DNA of 64,000 nucleotides from an uncultured Lachnospiraceae bacterium. GTDB taxonomy: Bacteria > Bacillota > Clostridia > Lachnospirales > Lachnospiraceae. Of this stretch, positions 45,770-54,724 are shown one piece after another; position 1 is the stretch's first letter; every line of letters begins with the position of its first letter. The notes under the pieces were generated by a model. That model searched no databases. It had not been told where the DNA came from and worked only from the letters and a program-made list of their open reading frames with translations. The stretch covers positions 109,872-173,871 of the forward strand of contig CACYKH010000004.1 in the NCBI GenBank assembly GCA_902774915.1. The letters are read 5' to 3'. Position numbers and translations under genes: made by a program.

Positions 45770-46627
45770 ATGGCATTAACATTATTAACCCCACTAGATC
45801 TCACAAAGTTCGCACATCTTTACCCAGACGAACTTCTAGACCAGATTGAGGCAGACGAGATAATCATTGGCTACGCAGAAGAAGATCCCCTAAAAGCAAC
45901 GGGTATTCTCATGGCACACGTTGAGGAGCTTGAAGTCATGATCGACTGGCTTTTCGTTGATGAGGACTACCGAAGAAGGGGTGCTGGAAAAGCAATGCTT
46001 AACTTCTTGATAGAAAACTGTGAACAAATCGATGAGTTGGGCGGAGTTTCTATAATATTTACTCAGGAGCATGAATCCATGAAGGGGTTCCTTGATGCTT
46101 GTGAGTTTTTTGTGATTTTTGAAGAAGGTCATAAGGGCTTTGAAACAACACTTGGAGATTTCCCTAAATTCCCAGTTATTGGACCTGTCGGAGAGGTAAT
46201 GCCAATTACTGATGTTCCTGAGAGGGAGCTGGCAAGATTCTCAGAAGCAGTCAACAATTCAGCAATTCCAGGTGCGGCAGTTGATATTCCATTTGGTGCT
46301 GCAAATTATCTGCCAGAGAGTACAGTTGTTTTGGAAGATGGTAAGATCAAAGGTGTTTGTCTTATGGAAGAAAAAGACTATGGACTTTCCCTTTCATGGG
46401 CATATAACCTTAGCTCTGAAGCATCGAATTTCCCAGCACTTTTAAATAAGAGTATCAAGCTTCTTAGAAAGAAGTATGATGATGATACAGTATTAGGACT
46501 AGCCAGTCTTAGTGCAAAAGTAGATGAGATTATTGAAACTTATATACCAGTAAAGAAATCTTCCGAGATTTATCTCGGAACTTATCCTTTCGGAATTGAT
46601 TTTGATCAGTATTATAACGCTATATAA
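45770..46627 (+). CDS. GNAT family N-acetyltransferase with second C-terminal domain
   Basis: This is a 285-residue protein. The N-terminal half (about 1-130) is a GNAT fold with the acetyl-CoA motif VDEDYRRRGAGKAMLNFLI. The C-terminal half repeats GNAT-like secondary structure (GKIKGVCLMEEKDYGLSLSW) without a clear CoA loop. The acceptor is unknown. It is the first gene of the operon GNAT, alpha/beta hydrolase, cdd and 2,029-residue protein, read from twin-box promoter copy 2. GAGGAGAG precedes the ATG. Confidence 0.85.
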   Translation: MALTLLTPLDLTKFAHLYPDELLDQIEADEIIIGYAEEDPLKATGILMAHVEELEVMIDWLFVDEDYRRRGAGKAMLNFLIENCEQIDELGGVSIIFTQEHESMKGFLDACEFFVIFEEGHKGFETTLGDFPKFPVIGPVGEVMPITDVPERELARFSEAVNNSAIPGAAVDIPFGAANYLPESTVVLEDGKIKGVCLMEEKDYGLSLSWAYNLSSEASNFPALLNKSIKLLRKKYDDDTVLGLASLSAKVDEIIETYIPVKKSSEIYLGTYPFGIDFDQYYNAI

Positions 46628-46649
46628 TAGAATTTGATTATTTAAAGAG

Positions 46650-48074
46650 GTGAGTGTTATGCCTAAAACAGTTAGACAGATTATAGAAGAAATTAATAAA
46701 ATGAAATTAATATCTGGAGATTATAGTGCATATGATTTTGATGCTTATGAGGAATATATAAATAAAGAACTCAGGGGAGAGAAGGTTAATACAGATAGTA
46801 AAGTTGGTCAGCAGATCCGTAATCTTATGATGAAGAATCCTCAGATAAGAAAGGAATTAAAGGAATCGCTTCCTCAGACTGATACAGCCAGAAAAACATA
46901 TATGCACGATCTACGTACTGTTGCATCTCTATCTGGCTGGGATAAGTTTAGAAAAGATTTCGGTGGAGCGAAAAGGAAAGCGGCAAGACGTGAGCTTCAG
47001 GAAATCGCAGAGGCTAAGAGAAAGACTCTTAATAAATCCAAGCTAAATAAGGACGCTAATAAATCCATTAGCACAGGTCGAGGTAGAAGATATTTCACAT
47101 GGATCACAAATAAATTTGGGCTAGGAAACTATGATGAAAGACATGATGAAAAGAAGCTTCATAGTTTTACCAAAGAATGCAAACACACGGAAATTAATTA
47201 TAGGACACCAGATGGTAGACTTAATGGAGCGTATTTTACTCCCGATGAGCCTAACCCATCTGGAAAGGTGGTTTTATTCTTCTCTGGATCAGGATCAACT
47301 GCAGAGGAATACAGTAAAAATGCAGTCCTGGAGTACAAAAAGCAGGGTATCCCTGTAGTTACAATGAATTATCGTGGATTCGGAAAAAGTGAGACTCTTA
47401 ATAAAAGAGGTGGTCATAAAGGAACTCCACTTAGCGAAGAGTCCATATATAAAGATGGAAAAGAAATGCTTAAATATGTTACTGATGAATTGCATGTAAA
47501 GCCTGAAAACATTATTCTTCATGGATATTCTCTTGGAGGAGCAGTTGCATCAAAGGTAGCAGCGGATTTTGCCCAGGAGCAGCAGAAAATAGCGCTCAAA
47601 GAAGGTCGTAATCCTAAGAAGCTTGGTGGCGTTGTACTCCAAAGTTCAATTAAGTCTATGTGGAAAGCTGGACATGCTCAGATTTATGAAGCATTTAAGA
47701 GTATTCCATATGTTGGTGGATTTTTAGCTGCAACTCTCGGCCATGCGCTTGGAGCATTTTCTGCAACGGAGGCTAAAATGCATTCCGGTTCTTATGACAC
47801 TCAGGCACATATGAGAAGGCTTCATAAGTTTGATCCGGATATTCCTGTTCATTATGTAAGTGGTACGTATGATGCAGGTGATGATCTGGCTCTTGATCAG
47901 ACCAATTTGCATGCTGATAGAAAAGCTAATTTTGTAAATTCTTCAGCAAGAACTTCAGATTTCGACCATGAAAATAACAAAATTGATGTAGAGGATGAAG
48001 TCCTTAATCAGATGCTTACTACAAGTAGAAATGATATTGTTAAGAAACCACAGCCAGAGGGCCCACAATTATGA
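46650..48074 (+). CDS. Alpha/beta hydrolase with N-terminal helical extension
   Basis: This 474-residue soluble protein has about 190 N-terminal residues that are basic and helical (RKAARRELQEIAEAKRK). An alpha/beta hydrolase domain follows: VVLFFSGSGSTAEEYS (oxyanion strand), MNYRGFGKSE, nucleophile elbow HGYSLGGAVA (Ser294), Asp408 in SGTYDAGDD and His440 in FDHEN. The triad is complete. There is no signal peptide. It resembles acyl-hydrolase or thioesterase folds, but the substrate is unknown. It overlaps cdd by 4 bp (ATGA). It parallels the hydrolase-bearing operon at 13689 in promoter and context. Confidence 0.82.
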   Translation: MSVMPKTVRQIIEEINKMKLISGDYSAYDFDAYEEYINKELRGEKVNTDSKVGQQIRNLMMKNPQIRKELKESLPQTDTARKTYMHDLRTVASLSGWDKFRKDFGGAKRKAARRELQEIAEAKRKTLNKSKLNKDANKSISTGRGRRYFTWITNKFGLGNYDERHDEKKLHSFTKECKHTEINYRTPDGRLNGAYFTPDEPNPSGKVVLFFSGSGSTAEEYSKNAVLEYKKQGIPVVTMNYRGFGKSETLNKRGGHKGTPLSEESIYKDGKEMLKYVTDELHVKPENIILHGYSLGGAVASKVAADFAQEQQKIALKEGRNPKKLGGVVLQSSIKSMWKAGHAQIYEAFKSIPYVGGFLAATLGHALGAFSATEAKMHSGSYDTQAHMRRLHKFDPDIPVHYVSGTYDAGDDLALDQTNLHADRKANFVNSSARTSDFDHENNKIDVEDEVLNQMLTTSRNDIVKKPQPEGPQL

Positions 48075-48514
48075 AAGATGAAGTAAGAAGATTATTAATA
48101 GATGAAGCGATAAAAGCCAGAAAAATGGCTTATGCTCCATATTCAAAATTTCTCGTAGGAGCAGCTCTCGTTGTTCCATCCGGTAATATTTATACCGGAT
48201 GCAATATCGAGAATGCATCTTACGGTCTTACTGTCTGTGCTGAAAGAGTAGCTATTTTTAAGGCAGTCAGCGAAGGACAGAGACATATCGATGCTATAGC
48301 TATAGTCGGTGCACCTCTTTTCGAAGAGGACGAAACTGCTATAGAAGGAGAAAAAACAGGCGGGGAGTATGCATTTCCTTGTGGTGCATGCCGCCAGGTT
48401 CTTGCAGAGTTCCTTCCTGAATCACAGGATATAGACGTGATTGTAGCAAAATCACAAGATGATTATAGAGTGTTCAAGCTTTCGGAGCTTTTACCATATA
48501 CTTTTAGTATATAA
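48071..48514 (+). CDS. cdd: Cytidine deaminase
   Basis: This 147-residue zinc enzyme deaminates cytidine/deoxycytidine to uridine. The active site is seen as TGCNIENASYGLTVCAERVA (zinc Cys and catalytic Glu) and PCGACRQVLAEF (two zinc Cys). A segment of about 14 residues before PCGAC (EDETAIEGEKTGGE) is longer than in short bacterial Cdd. The ATGA overlap couples it to the hydrolase gene, so a pyrimidine-salvage gene is embedded in an operon of unknown function. Confidence 0.93.
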   Translation: MKDEVRRLLIDEAIKARKMAYAPYSKFLVGAALVVPSGNIYTGCNIENASYGLTVCAERVAIFKAVSEGQRHIDAIAIVGAPLFEEDETAIEGEKTGGEYAFPCGACRQVLAEFLPESQDIDVIVAKSQDDYRVFKLSELLPYTFSI

Positions 48515-48552
48515 GCAAAAGTTGTTTTTAATTTCGCAGAGAGGAAAAAACT

Positions 48553-51500
48553 ATGCCACATTTTAACACAGTGAATAGTATTAAAATTTCAGATTATTTT
48601 AATTTGCAAAGTCATCAGACACAGAATCTTTTTAAGAAGCTTGGTCTTGAAACAGAGGAGCAGATTAAAAAGGCAATTGTCCTAGCAGTTATTGGCGATA
48701 AGATTGATCTTTATTATGCATATAAAGAGGCGGAATATGAGTATGCAGAAGCTGTTTCTTATTATGATAATTTTAAAGAGCAGTATGACCAAAAGAAAGA
48801 GCATACTCCTCAAGAAGAGGCAATGCTTAATTCAAGATTAAACAGCGTCAATACATGTAAAACAGCACTCGATAATGCAAAGGCTCCGATTGCCGATTAT
48901 TTAGAGGGCGATAAGTTTAATTTCAAGAAGGCATTTGATGAAAAGAAGGCAAAGACAGAGGATGGGAAGAAAATGCAGGCTGACGAAGTGGCCAGGTTTT
49001 TTATTCTCAGTCTTTATGATGCTGACCTCAAATCAAAGTTTAAAGACATGATGGAGATTCCTGTTAGGTTTGATGAGTATCTTTCGAAAGAAGAATCAAA
49101 GATTCTTAGTGATGATGCAAAGGATAAGGCCCAGAAGTATACAAATTACGAGCTCGATGAAATAGTTTTAGATGATAGTAATAAGATAGAAGATACATAT
49201 AAGAAAAATAAAAAGCTTGAAGACAGATTGATGTTTACTCTTATTCATCGGTCTAAAAAGGTTATGTATGAGGAGCTTGTAGATGATGATGATAATGATT
49301 ATGAAATAAATAAATTAGATGAAAAAGAAGAAGATTTATTAGATAGCGAAATTGATGATTTTATTAAGAATATAAAGCTAAACAGCATTGAAGATATTAA
49401 GAATTATCTGAATAAAATGGCTGAGATTAGAGCCAGACTTACCTGTGAGGCAGGAAAGGAAATTCAAAATCTTTCAAATATGCTTGATGGAGAGGATTTT
49501 AGAGATAATAAGGCGCTAGCTCTCTATACTTATGATGAATTTCATAGCCCAGCAAAGATGCTTTTGAAACAGTTTGATGAAGTTTATAGAAAAACAATTC
49601 CATTAGTACATGATAAAATAAAGGAATTTAACAAGGTTACTGAAGAGACTACATACGGTGAGGCTGTTTCCTTAATGGAGCTTGATGATGAAAATAGAGC
49701 TGTTTTTAATTCTTACTATGCAATAGATCAAAATGAATCAATTAAGGTTGGAAAGCTTTACGATGAAAGAGACCTTAGATTTATAAACAATAAAATTGCA
49801 ACTAACTTATTTAATAAGTATGAGAAAGAAGCAAAAGAAGCTCAGAGCAAGGCTTTTGAAAAAGCTTCAGGTTATTCTTTAGGAAAAAAACTTGAAAAGA
49901 AAGAAAATGATTACTATCTAGATGAACAGTGGGCTGAGAAATTTAGTAAAAAATTCCTTAAAAAAGCACATGGTAAAAATAATCAAATGCTTTTCAAAAA
50001 GTTTGGAGATTATGTAGCGTCTGGAAAATCTTTTGGATTAACGAATGGTAATGAGTTCTTTAATACATTAAGTGATGGAATTCCTAAGTTTGAGGAACCT
50101 CCATATAATGTAGATGAGGTTGGTCATATTCTGACTAATATTGAAATAAAGAGTGCCATTTTACCTAAAAGAGTTGACGCCTGGGAAAAAGCTAAGAAAG
50201 AAAGACCAAAAGATAAAAAGCTTCTAAGCCTAAATGTTGTAGAGGAATTAGATAAAGATATTAATAAAAATGATCTAAATAAGGATCCTAATGCTGGAAA
50301 AGTATCTAGAGCACAGGCGGAACCAGATTATAGCTGGATGGATAATTTCTTTACTCTTGAATATGCTGATTCAAAAGAAAATTTCAAGAAAAAGGAAATC
50401 CTGCAGTTTAATTCTCGTTTTAAACTGAATTTAATGGAAAATGTTAAAACCAGTTCTGCAAAGCTTGCTTCCTCTATTATTCCGAATAAGAAACAGGAAG
50501 AGGCTTATCGTTTGATGGGCCTTGAGGACGTACCTAATTCAGCAAGACTTGCTCATTATTATTTATATGTTTTAGCAACGAAACCAGGTCTTGATTTAAA
50601 GAATCTTCGTAAAATATGTGAAGATCCAGAACTTAAGAATGAGTACCTGGATTTCTGTGCAGATAATTCTTATAAAAATGAATATAACGCGGTCAAGGTT
50701 TGGGGAAAAATCTTTAAAGATGCAGCATCAAAGCTTAAAGATTATGTAATACCGGATATTGATTATAATGATCCGTATGAAATTCAGCGAAATGCAGAAG
50801 AGCTTTATGCTCTTAGAACTATTTCAAAGAATGCATCTACACTTGCGGATAAAATGTTTAAAGAGGACGCAAAGGAGCTTATATCTGTAGAAGAAAAATA
50901 TGATGTTATGGAAGCTCCAGGTTTCTTAGAGCATATTGGTTTCCTGACCCATTCGTTGGATGATGGATGGTTTGTGGTACCAACATTATCTAAGAAAAAA
51001 TACGCTCATAAAGCTTTGCTTTCTATTGCTGCAAATCGTTTTCTTGCAGGAAAGAGAATGGAACTTGTCAGGGGTAAGACTCTTGGCGAAGCAGCAGAGA
51101 GTGTTAGTAAGTCAGATGCTTTCTTAAACATTATGTCTGATAAGCAATATGTAACGTCTCAGTTAAAGACTGCATTTAAAACTGAAGATACAGCTGATTA
51201 TCTTGCATTAGATCCAGATGTAGAGCATCTCCAGAAAATTGAAAAAACCTTTGAAGTAAATGAGTCTACCAAAAAGAATGCATTTACTGTTGTTATGCGT
51301 AATAATATGGAGCTTTTCAGGCGATATAATGGTCTGCATACTTCTGATCGTCAACTTAACGAAAAGCTCGTTAAAAATATGAATAAAGTAAAATCAGTAG
51401 AAGAGATGATGGATATTCTTAATGATGTGCATCGTGATTATTATAGAAATATAAGAGCTTTTATTGATTACAAGTTTAATGCGCTTTTTACTCCGGAAAT

Positions 51501-54500
51501 CAGAGCTTTTCTTAAGAGTAATAAAATCGACATAATGGATGTCATCACTATTGATGGCATGTCTGCGAAAGAGGCTTATGGTCCACTTTATGCAGATGTA
51601 AAGGATCCAGCCGATAGAGAGAGGCTTATCCAGATGGAGGTCCTTAAGGCATATTATGATAGCAGAAATAAAGTCGAGATAAAGAATTATAATATAGATG
51701 AAAATGGAAGACTTGTTCAGGCTGGAATGCTTGGATTCTATGCTACTGAAGAGGAAGTTGAAAAGATTGCAAAGCTTTCTTCAGAGTATAAGGAGGTAAA
51801 TAAGTCATTTCTTTCAACGCTTAAGCCTCTTAAGCAGAGACTTATCAGATTGCTTCCTCGTGTTGATGGTGAGCGTGATGCTGAGAAAGAAGAAAGATTT
51901 CTTACGGGTGGTACTGATCTGTATCAATATATGGCTCAGTCCCTGCAGAAAGTAATTGAGCTTCTTGATGACAAAAAAGCTTCACCTATAGAAATAAGAA
52001 ATGCATTGGAAGAGCTCCAGGCGAATGCCGCAATTTATTATAAAGAGAGAAAGGGTATCCTGTTCGGACCAAGAAAGGGTAAGGGAACAGGACGACTTGA
52101 AGTGTCAAAATATCTCAGGGCGACTCTCCCTAATATGATCATGACATATGATAATATGATGAAATCAACTGAGCTTACATATTCTTTTGGTGCATCATCG
52201 TCGACTCCTATGACAGCATCTATAGAAGAGCTGGATAAAGAGATTAATCTTATAAGTAATAATGTTGGACATAGTCTCGATATTACTGATGAAAAGATTG
52301 AAGAATATACTAAATCTGCTAAAGAAAATGCTGATGCTACTGAAGCTAAGGCTCATGCAATCAGAAATATAATTGACTTCATGAGGCGGAATTATAAAGG
52401 TAATATAAAAGCAGACTATACTGTAAAGGATCCAGATCAGATGATCGAGGATGTTACGAATGCGACGGCAGTTGATACAGCAACGGCAAAAGTCTATAGA
52501 AATCTTCTTAAGGAAGTCTTTAAAGAAGATTGTTCGGTGTATGGTGCAGAATTCGTTTTGGCAGAACTGAAACTTGGAAATGTTGCAAAAGATATAGAGA
52601 AGCTGTCAACAAATCCTGAGTACAAGATTAATACTATTAATAGATTACATGATTTTAATGAAGTTGCTGCAGTGCAGAGGAACGTTGTCAAAGTAGAACA
52701 AGAACACGCCAAGGCGATGTATGACCAGCGTATGCAGTATTATAATAAATATAGAAGTTTGGTTGGTGGTCAAGCAGTTGGTATTCTTACTGAAACATAC
52801 GGAAAAGATGTATTCAAGCAGATGAGACTTACTGCCGATAAAACTAATTATTCAATTTCAAGAACAGCAGTTTCTACTATTGCTATACTTGCCATGGCTC
52901 TGGAACAGGTTGAGAATCGTGATAAGTATACAATTGAACAGCTAATGGATACAGACCAATTAAAGAATGAAAAAGAGCAAAAAATCAAAGAAATCTTCGA
53001 GCTCATGGTAAGAGTTGGAAATAAAGAGAATGATCCTAATGATGCCAAAGAAGCAAACAAGGAACTGGCTCGTTATCTTTATTATGGAAGTAAGAAATTA
53101 ACTGAAAAATGTGATGAGCTAGCTAACCAGATAAATTTTGATGATGAATATTTCGATTGCACGAAAGAATTTGCAATAATGACTGCAATCGGTGGGCTTC
53201 AGTATGATGGATGGCAGGAATTTAAACATTGTAGTGAAGAAGTAATTGAAATACACAGACAGGAAACTGGTATGCGTCCGGAGGAATTTTATTCATATGA
53301 TCTTTTTTCAGAAGATTTTCTTAGAACCCTAAATCCAGCAAGCGGAAATTATACTACTATGCCACATTATGCAAAGGCAGTTAATTTCCTGGAAGGAAAA
53401 GGGGGTAGAGAAATGTCTGTTAATCTGATCAAGTCTGTTACTACTATGAATGTAACCCGTCAGGTTTTTAAAGATTGGAATAAAGAAAATAAAAAGAAAC
53501 CTATTCCTTTTTCTCAGTGGTCATTAAAGAATAATGCAAATGCCAAAACTGTTTTAACATTCGCAGATATTACGGGGCCGGCTTCTGATATGGTTAGTGA
53601 TTATGAATTGGAAGAATTATCACCAATTAAAGATCAGGTGATAGATGGAACTTTGCTTAGCGATATTTCCATTGAAATTGAAAGAAAAAGCCACGCTTTT
53701 CTTGGATTTTACGGATTGCCTGGCGCGGATACTTTTTACGAAGAATTAAACTACAAGCCTCGTGTTTCTGAGATTATAATTAAAACAAATGAGAAGCTTA
53801 AGAATTATGATAAGGAGCTTGTTGGGGCGTCAGATATTAGAAAAAAATATATAAATAGCGCTAAAAATGCGGTTAATGCCCTTAGCAAGTATCTAATGTT
53901 TGGGCTTTCAATTAATTCTTCCAGAAAAGAAGCCATAAAGAATTGCTACGCTGCCATTATACAAGAAAAGTGGTGTAAGGTCTTTGAAGAAAAAGGTTAT
54001 ACTGGAGAGGATCTTGTGAGTGCAGTTAAAAATGCAACTGAGTACACGATGAAGCATAAACCTTATGTGACATATGCTACTAATAAGTATTCTATCGGAG
54101 CTTTAGCTCTTGAATATAAAGCCGATGAACTTGTAAATGATTGTGACGAAGGTATTTTTATGGGCGAGGCAGCTCTTGCGGCAAACAGACTTCTAAAAGG
54201 AAATTATAGAGGAAGAGAAGATGATCTTGTAAGAGATGTTGCATATTGTCGTACTGCACAGATACTTAGGATAAATGAATATATTCCTAATGATGCAGAT
54301 ACAGATAAAAAAATAACATGCAGACAATACTTTAATACATTATTAAAGAGTGGTCCGTTTAAGAATAGCCTTAGAAATGTTAATCCAGATAATGGATTTG
54401 ATCAGGATAATGCTCATTTAGGATTCCGAAGTCCAGTGCAACTGCTGAAAGAGACTTTTGATGACAGTCAGATTACGAAGGAAATTCGTGATCAGGAAAA

Positions 54501-54642
54501 TGCTGTTTATTATGCAAGGAAAGAAAAGCACGATAGGGAGATTGAAGCAAGACTTGCCAGACAGAATGCGATAGACGCTGAAAATGCCAGACGTCAAGGT
54601 GGTGTTGTCCCTCCAAAGAGTAACCTGGGATCAAAGAAATAA
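48553..54642 (+). CDS. Giant 2,029-residue leaderless protein of unknown function
   Basis: This soluble protein is predicted to be almost wholly alpha-helical and rich in Lys, Glu and Asp, with no signal peptide or TM segment and no enzyme motif that I recognise. An acidic patch (VDDDDNDYE) lies near residue 240. Segments at about 825-840 (AANRFLAGKRMEL) and 1876-1890 (AANRLLKGNYRGRED) resemble each other, hinting at internal repeats. Residues about 1155-1185 (AAIYYKERKGILFGPRK then GTGRLEVSKYL) resemble the Y...GPR...RL segment of the 930-residue protein at 13689. The C-terminus (ARLARQNAIDAENARRQGG) is a charged helix with a Pro-Gly tail. GAGAGGAAAA precedes the ATG, 38 bp after cdd. It is the last gene of the twin-box promoter operon. 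A structural or secreted-effector role is conceivable but not shown. Confidence 0.6.
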   Translation: MPHFNTVNSIKISDYFNLQSHQTQNLFKKLGLETEEQIKKAIVLAVIGDKIDLYYAYKEAEYEYAEAVSYYDNFKEQYDQKKEHTPQEEAMLNSRLNSVNTCKTALDNAKAPIADYLEGDKFNFKKAFDEKKAKTEDGKKMQADEVARFFILSLYDADLKSKFKDMMEIPVRFDEYLSKEESKILSDDAKDKAQKYTNYELDEIVLDDSNKIEDTYKKNKKLEDRLMFTLIHRSKKVMYEELVDDDDNDYEINKLDEKEEDLLDSEIDDFIKNIKLNSIEDIKNYLNKMAEIRARLTCEAGKEIQNLSNMLDGEDFRDNKALALYTYDEFHSPAKMLLKQFDEVYRKTIPLVHDKIKEFNKVTEETTYGEAVSLMELDDENRAVFNSYYAIDQNESIKVGKLYDERDLRFINNKIATNLFNKYEKEAKEAQSKAFEKASGYSLGKKLEKKENDYYLDEQWAEKFSKKFLKKAHGKNNQMLFKKFGDYVASGKSFGLTNGNEFFNTLSDGIPKFEEPPYNVDEVGHILTNIEIKSAILPKRVDAWEKAKKERPKDKKLLSLNVVEELDKDINKNDLNKDPNAGKVSRAQAEPDYSWMDNFFTLEYADSKENFKKKEILQFNSRFKLNLMENVKTSSAKLASSIIPNKKQEEAYRLMGLEDVPNSARLAHYYLYVLATKPGLDLKNLRKICEDPELKNEYLDFCADNSYKNEYNAVKVWGKIFKDAASKLKDYVIPDIDYNDPYEIQRNAEELYALRTISKNASTLADKMFKEDAKELISVEEKYDVMEAPGFLEHIGFLTHSLDDGWFVVPTLSKKKYAHKALLSIAANRFLAGKRMELVRGKTLGEAAESVSKSDAFLNIMSDKQYVTSQLKTAFKTEDTADYLALDPDVEHLQKIEKTFEVNESTKKNAFTVVMRNNMELFRRYNGLHTSDRQLNEKLVKNMNKVKSVEEMMDILNDVHRDYYRNIRAFIDYKFNALFTPEIRAFLKSNKIDIMDVITIDGMSAKEAYGPLYADVKDPADRERLIQMEVLKAYYDSRNKVEIKNYNIDENGRLVQAGMLGFYATEEEVEKIAKLSSEYKEVNKSFLSTLKPLKQRLIRLLPRVDGERDAEKEERFLTGGTDLYQYMAQSLQKVIELLDDKKASPIEIRNALEELQANAAIYYKERKGILFGPRKGKGTGRLEVSKYLRATLPNMIMTYDNMMKSTELTYSFGASSSTPMTASIEELDKEINLISNNVGHSLDITDEKIEEYTKSAKENADATEAKAHAIRNIIDFMRRNYKGNIKADYTVKDPDQMIEDVTNATAVDTATAKVYRNLLKEVFKEDCSVYGAEFVLAELKLGNVAKDIEKLSTNPEYKINTINRLHDFNEVAAVQRNVVKVEQEHAKAMYDQRMQYYNKYRSLVGGQAVGILTETYGKDVFKQMRLTADKTNYSISRTAVSTIAILAMALEQVENRDKYTIEQLMDTDQLKNEKEQKIKEIFELMVRVGNKENDPNDAKEANKELARYLYYGSKKLTEKCDELANQINFDDEYFDCTKEFAIMTAIGGLQYDGWQEFKHCSEEVIEIHRQETGMRPEEFYSYDLFSEDFLRTLNPASGNYTTMPHYAKAVNFLEGKGGREMSVNLIKSVTTMNVTRQVFKDWNKENKKKPIPFSQWSLKNNANAKTVLTFADITGPASDMVSDYELEELSPIKDQVIDGTLLSDISIEIERKSHAFLGFYGLPGADTFYEELNYKPRVSEIIIKTNEKLKNYDKELVGASDIRKKYINSAKNAVNALSKYLMFGLSINSSRKEAIKNCYAAIIQEKWCKVFEEKGYTGEDLVSAVKNATEYTMKHKPYVTYATNKYSIGALALEYKADELVNDCDEGIFMGEAALAANRLLKGNYRGREDDLVRDVAYCRTAQILRINEYIPNDADTDKKITCRQYFNTLLKSGPFKNSLRNVNPDNGFDQDNAHLGFRSPVQLLKETFDDSQITKEIRDQENAVYYARKEKHDREIEARLARQNAIDAENARRQGGVVPPKSNLGSKK

Positions 54643-54724
54643 ATTCTATCATTTGGGTCAAAATTTGTTATAATAGTCTTTGTGTTTTAGTAAACTAATT
54701 ATCTGGTTTAAGGAGATTATAATT

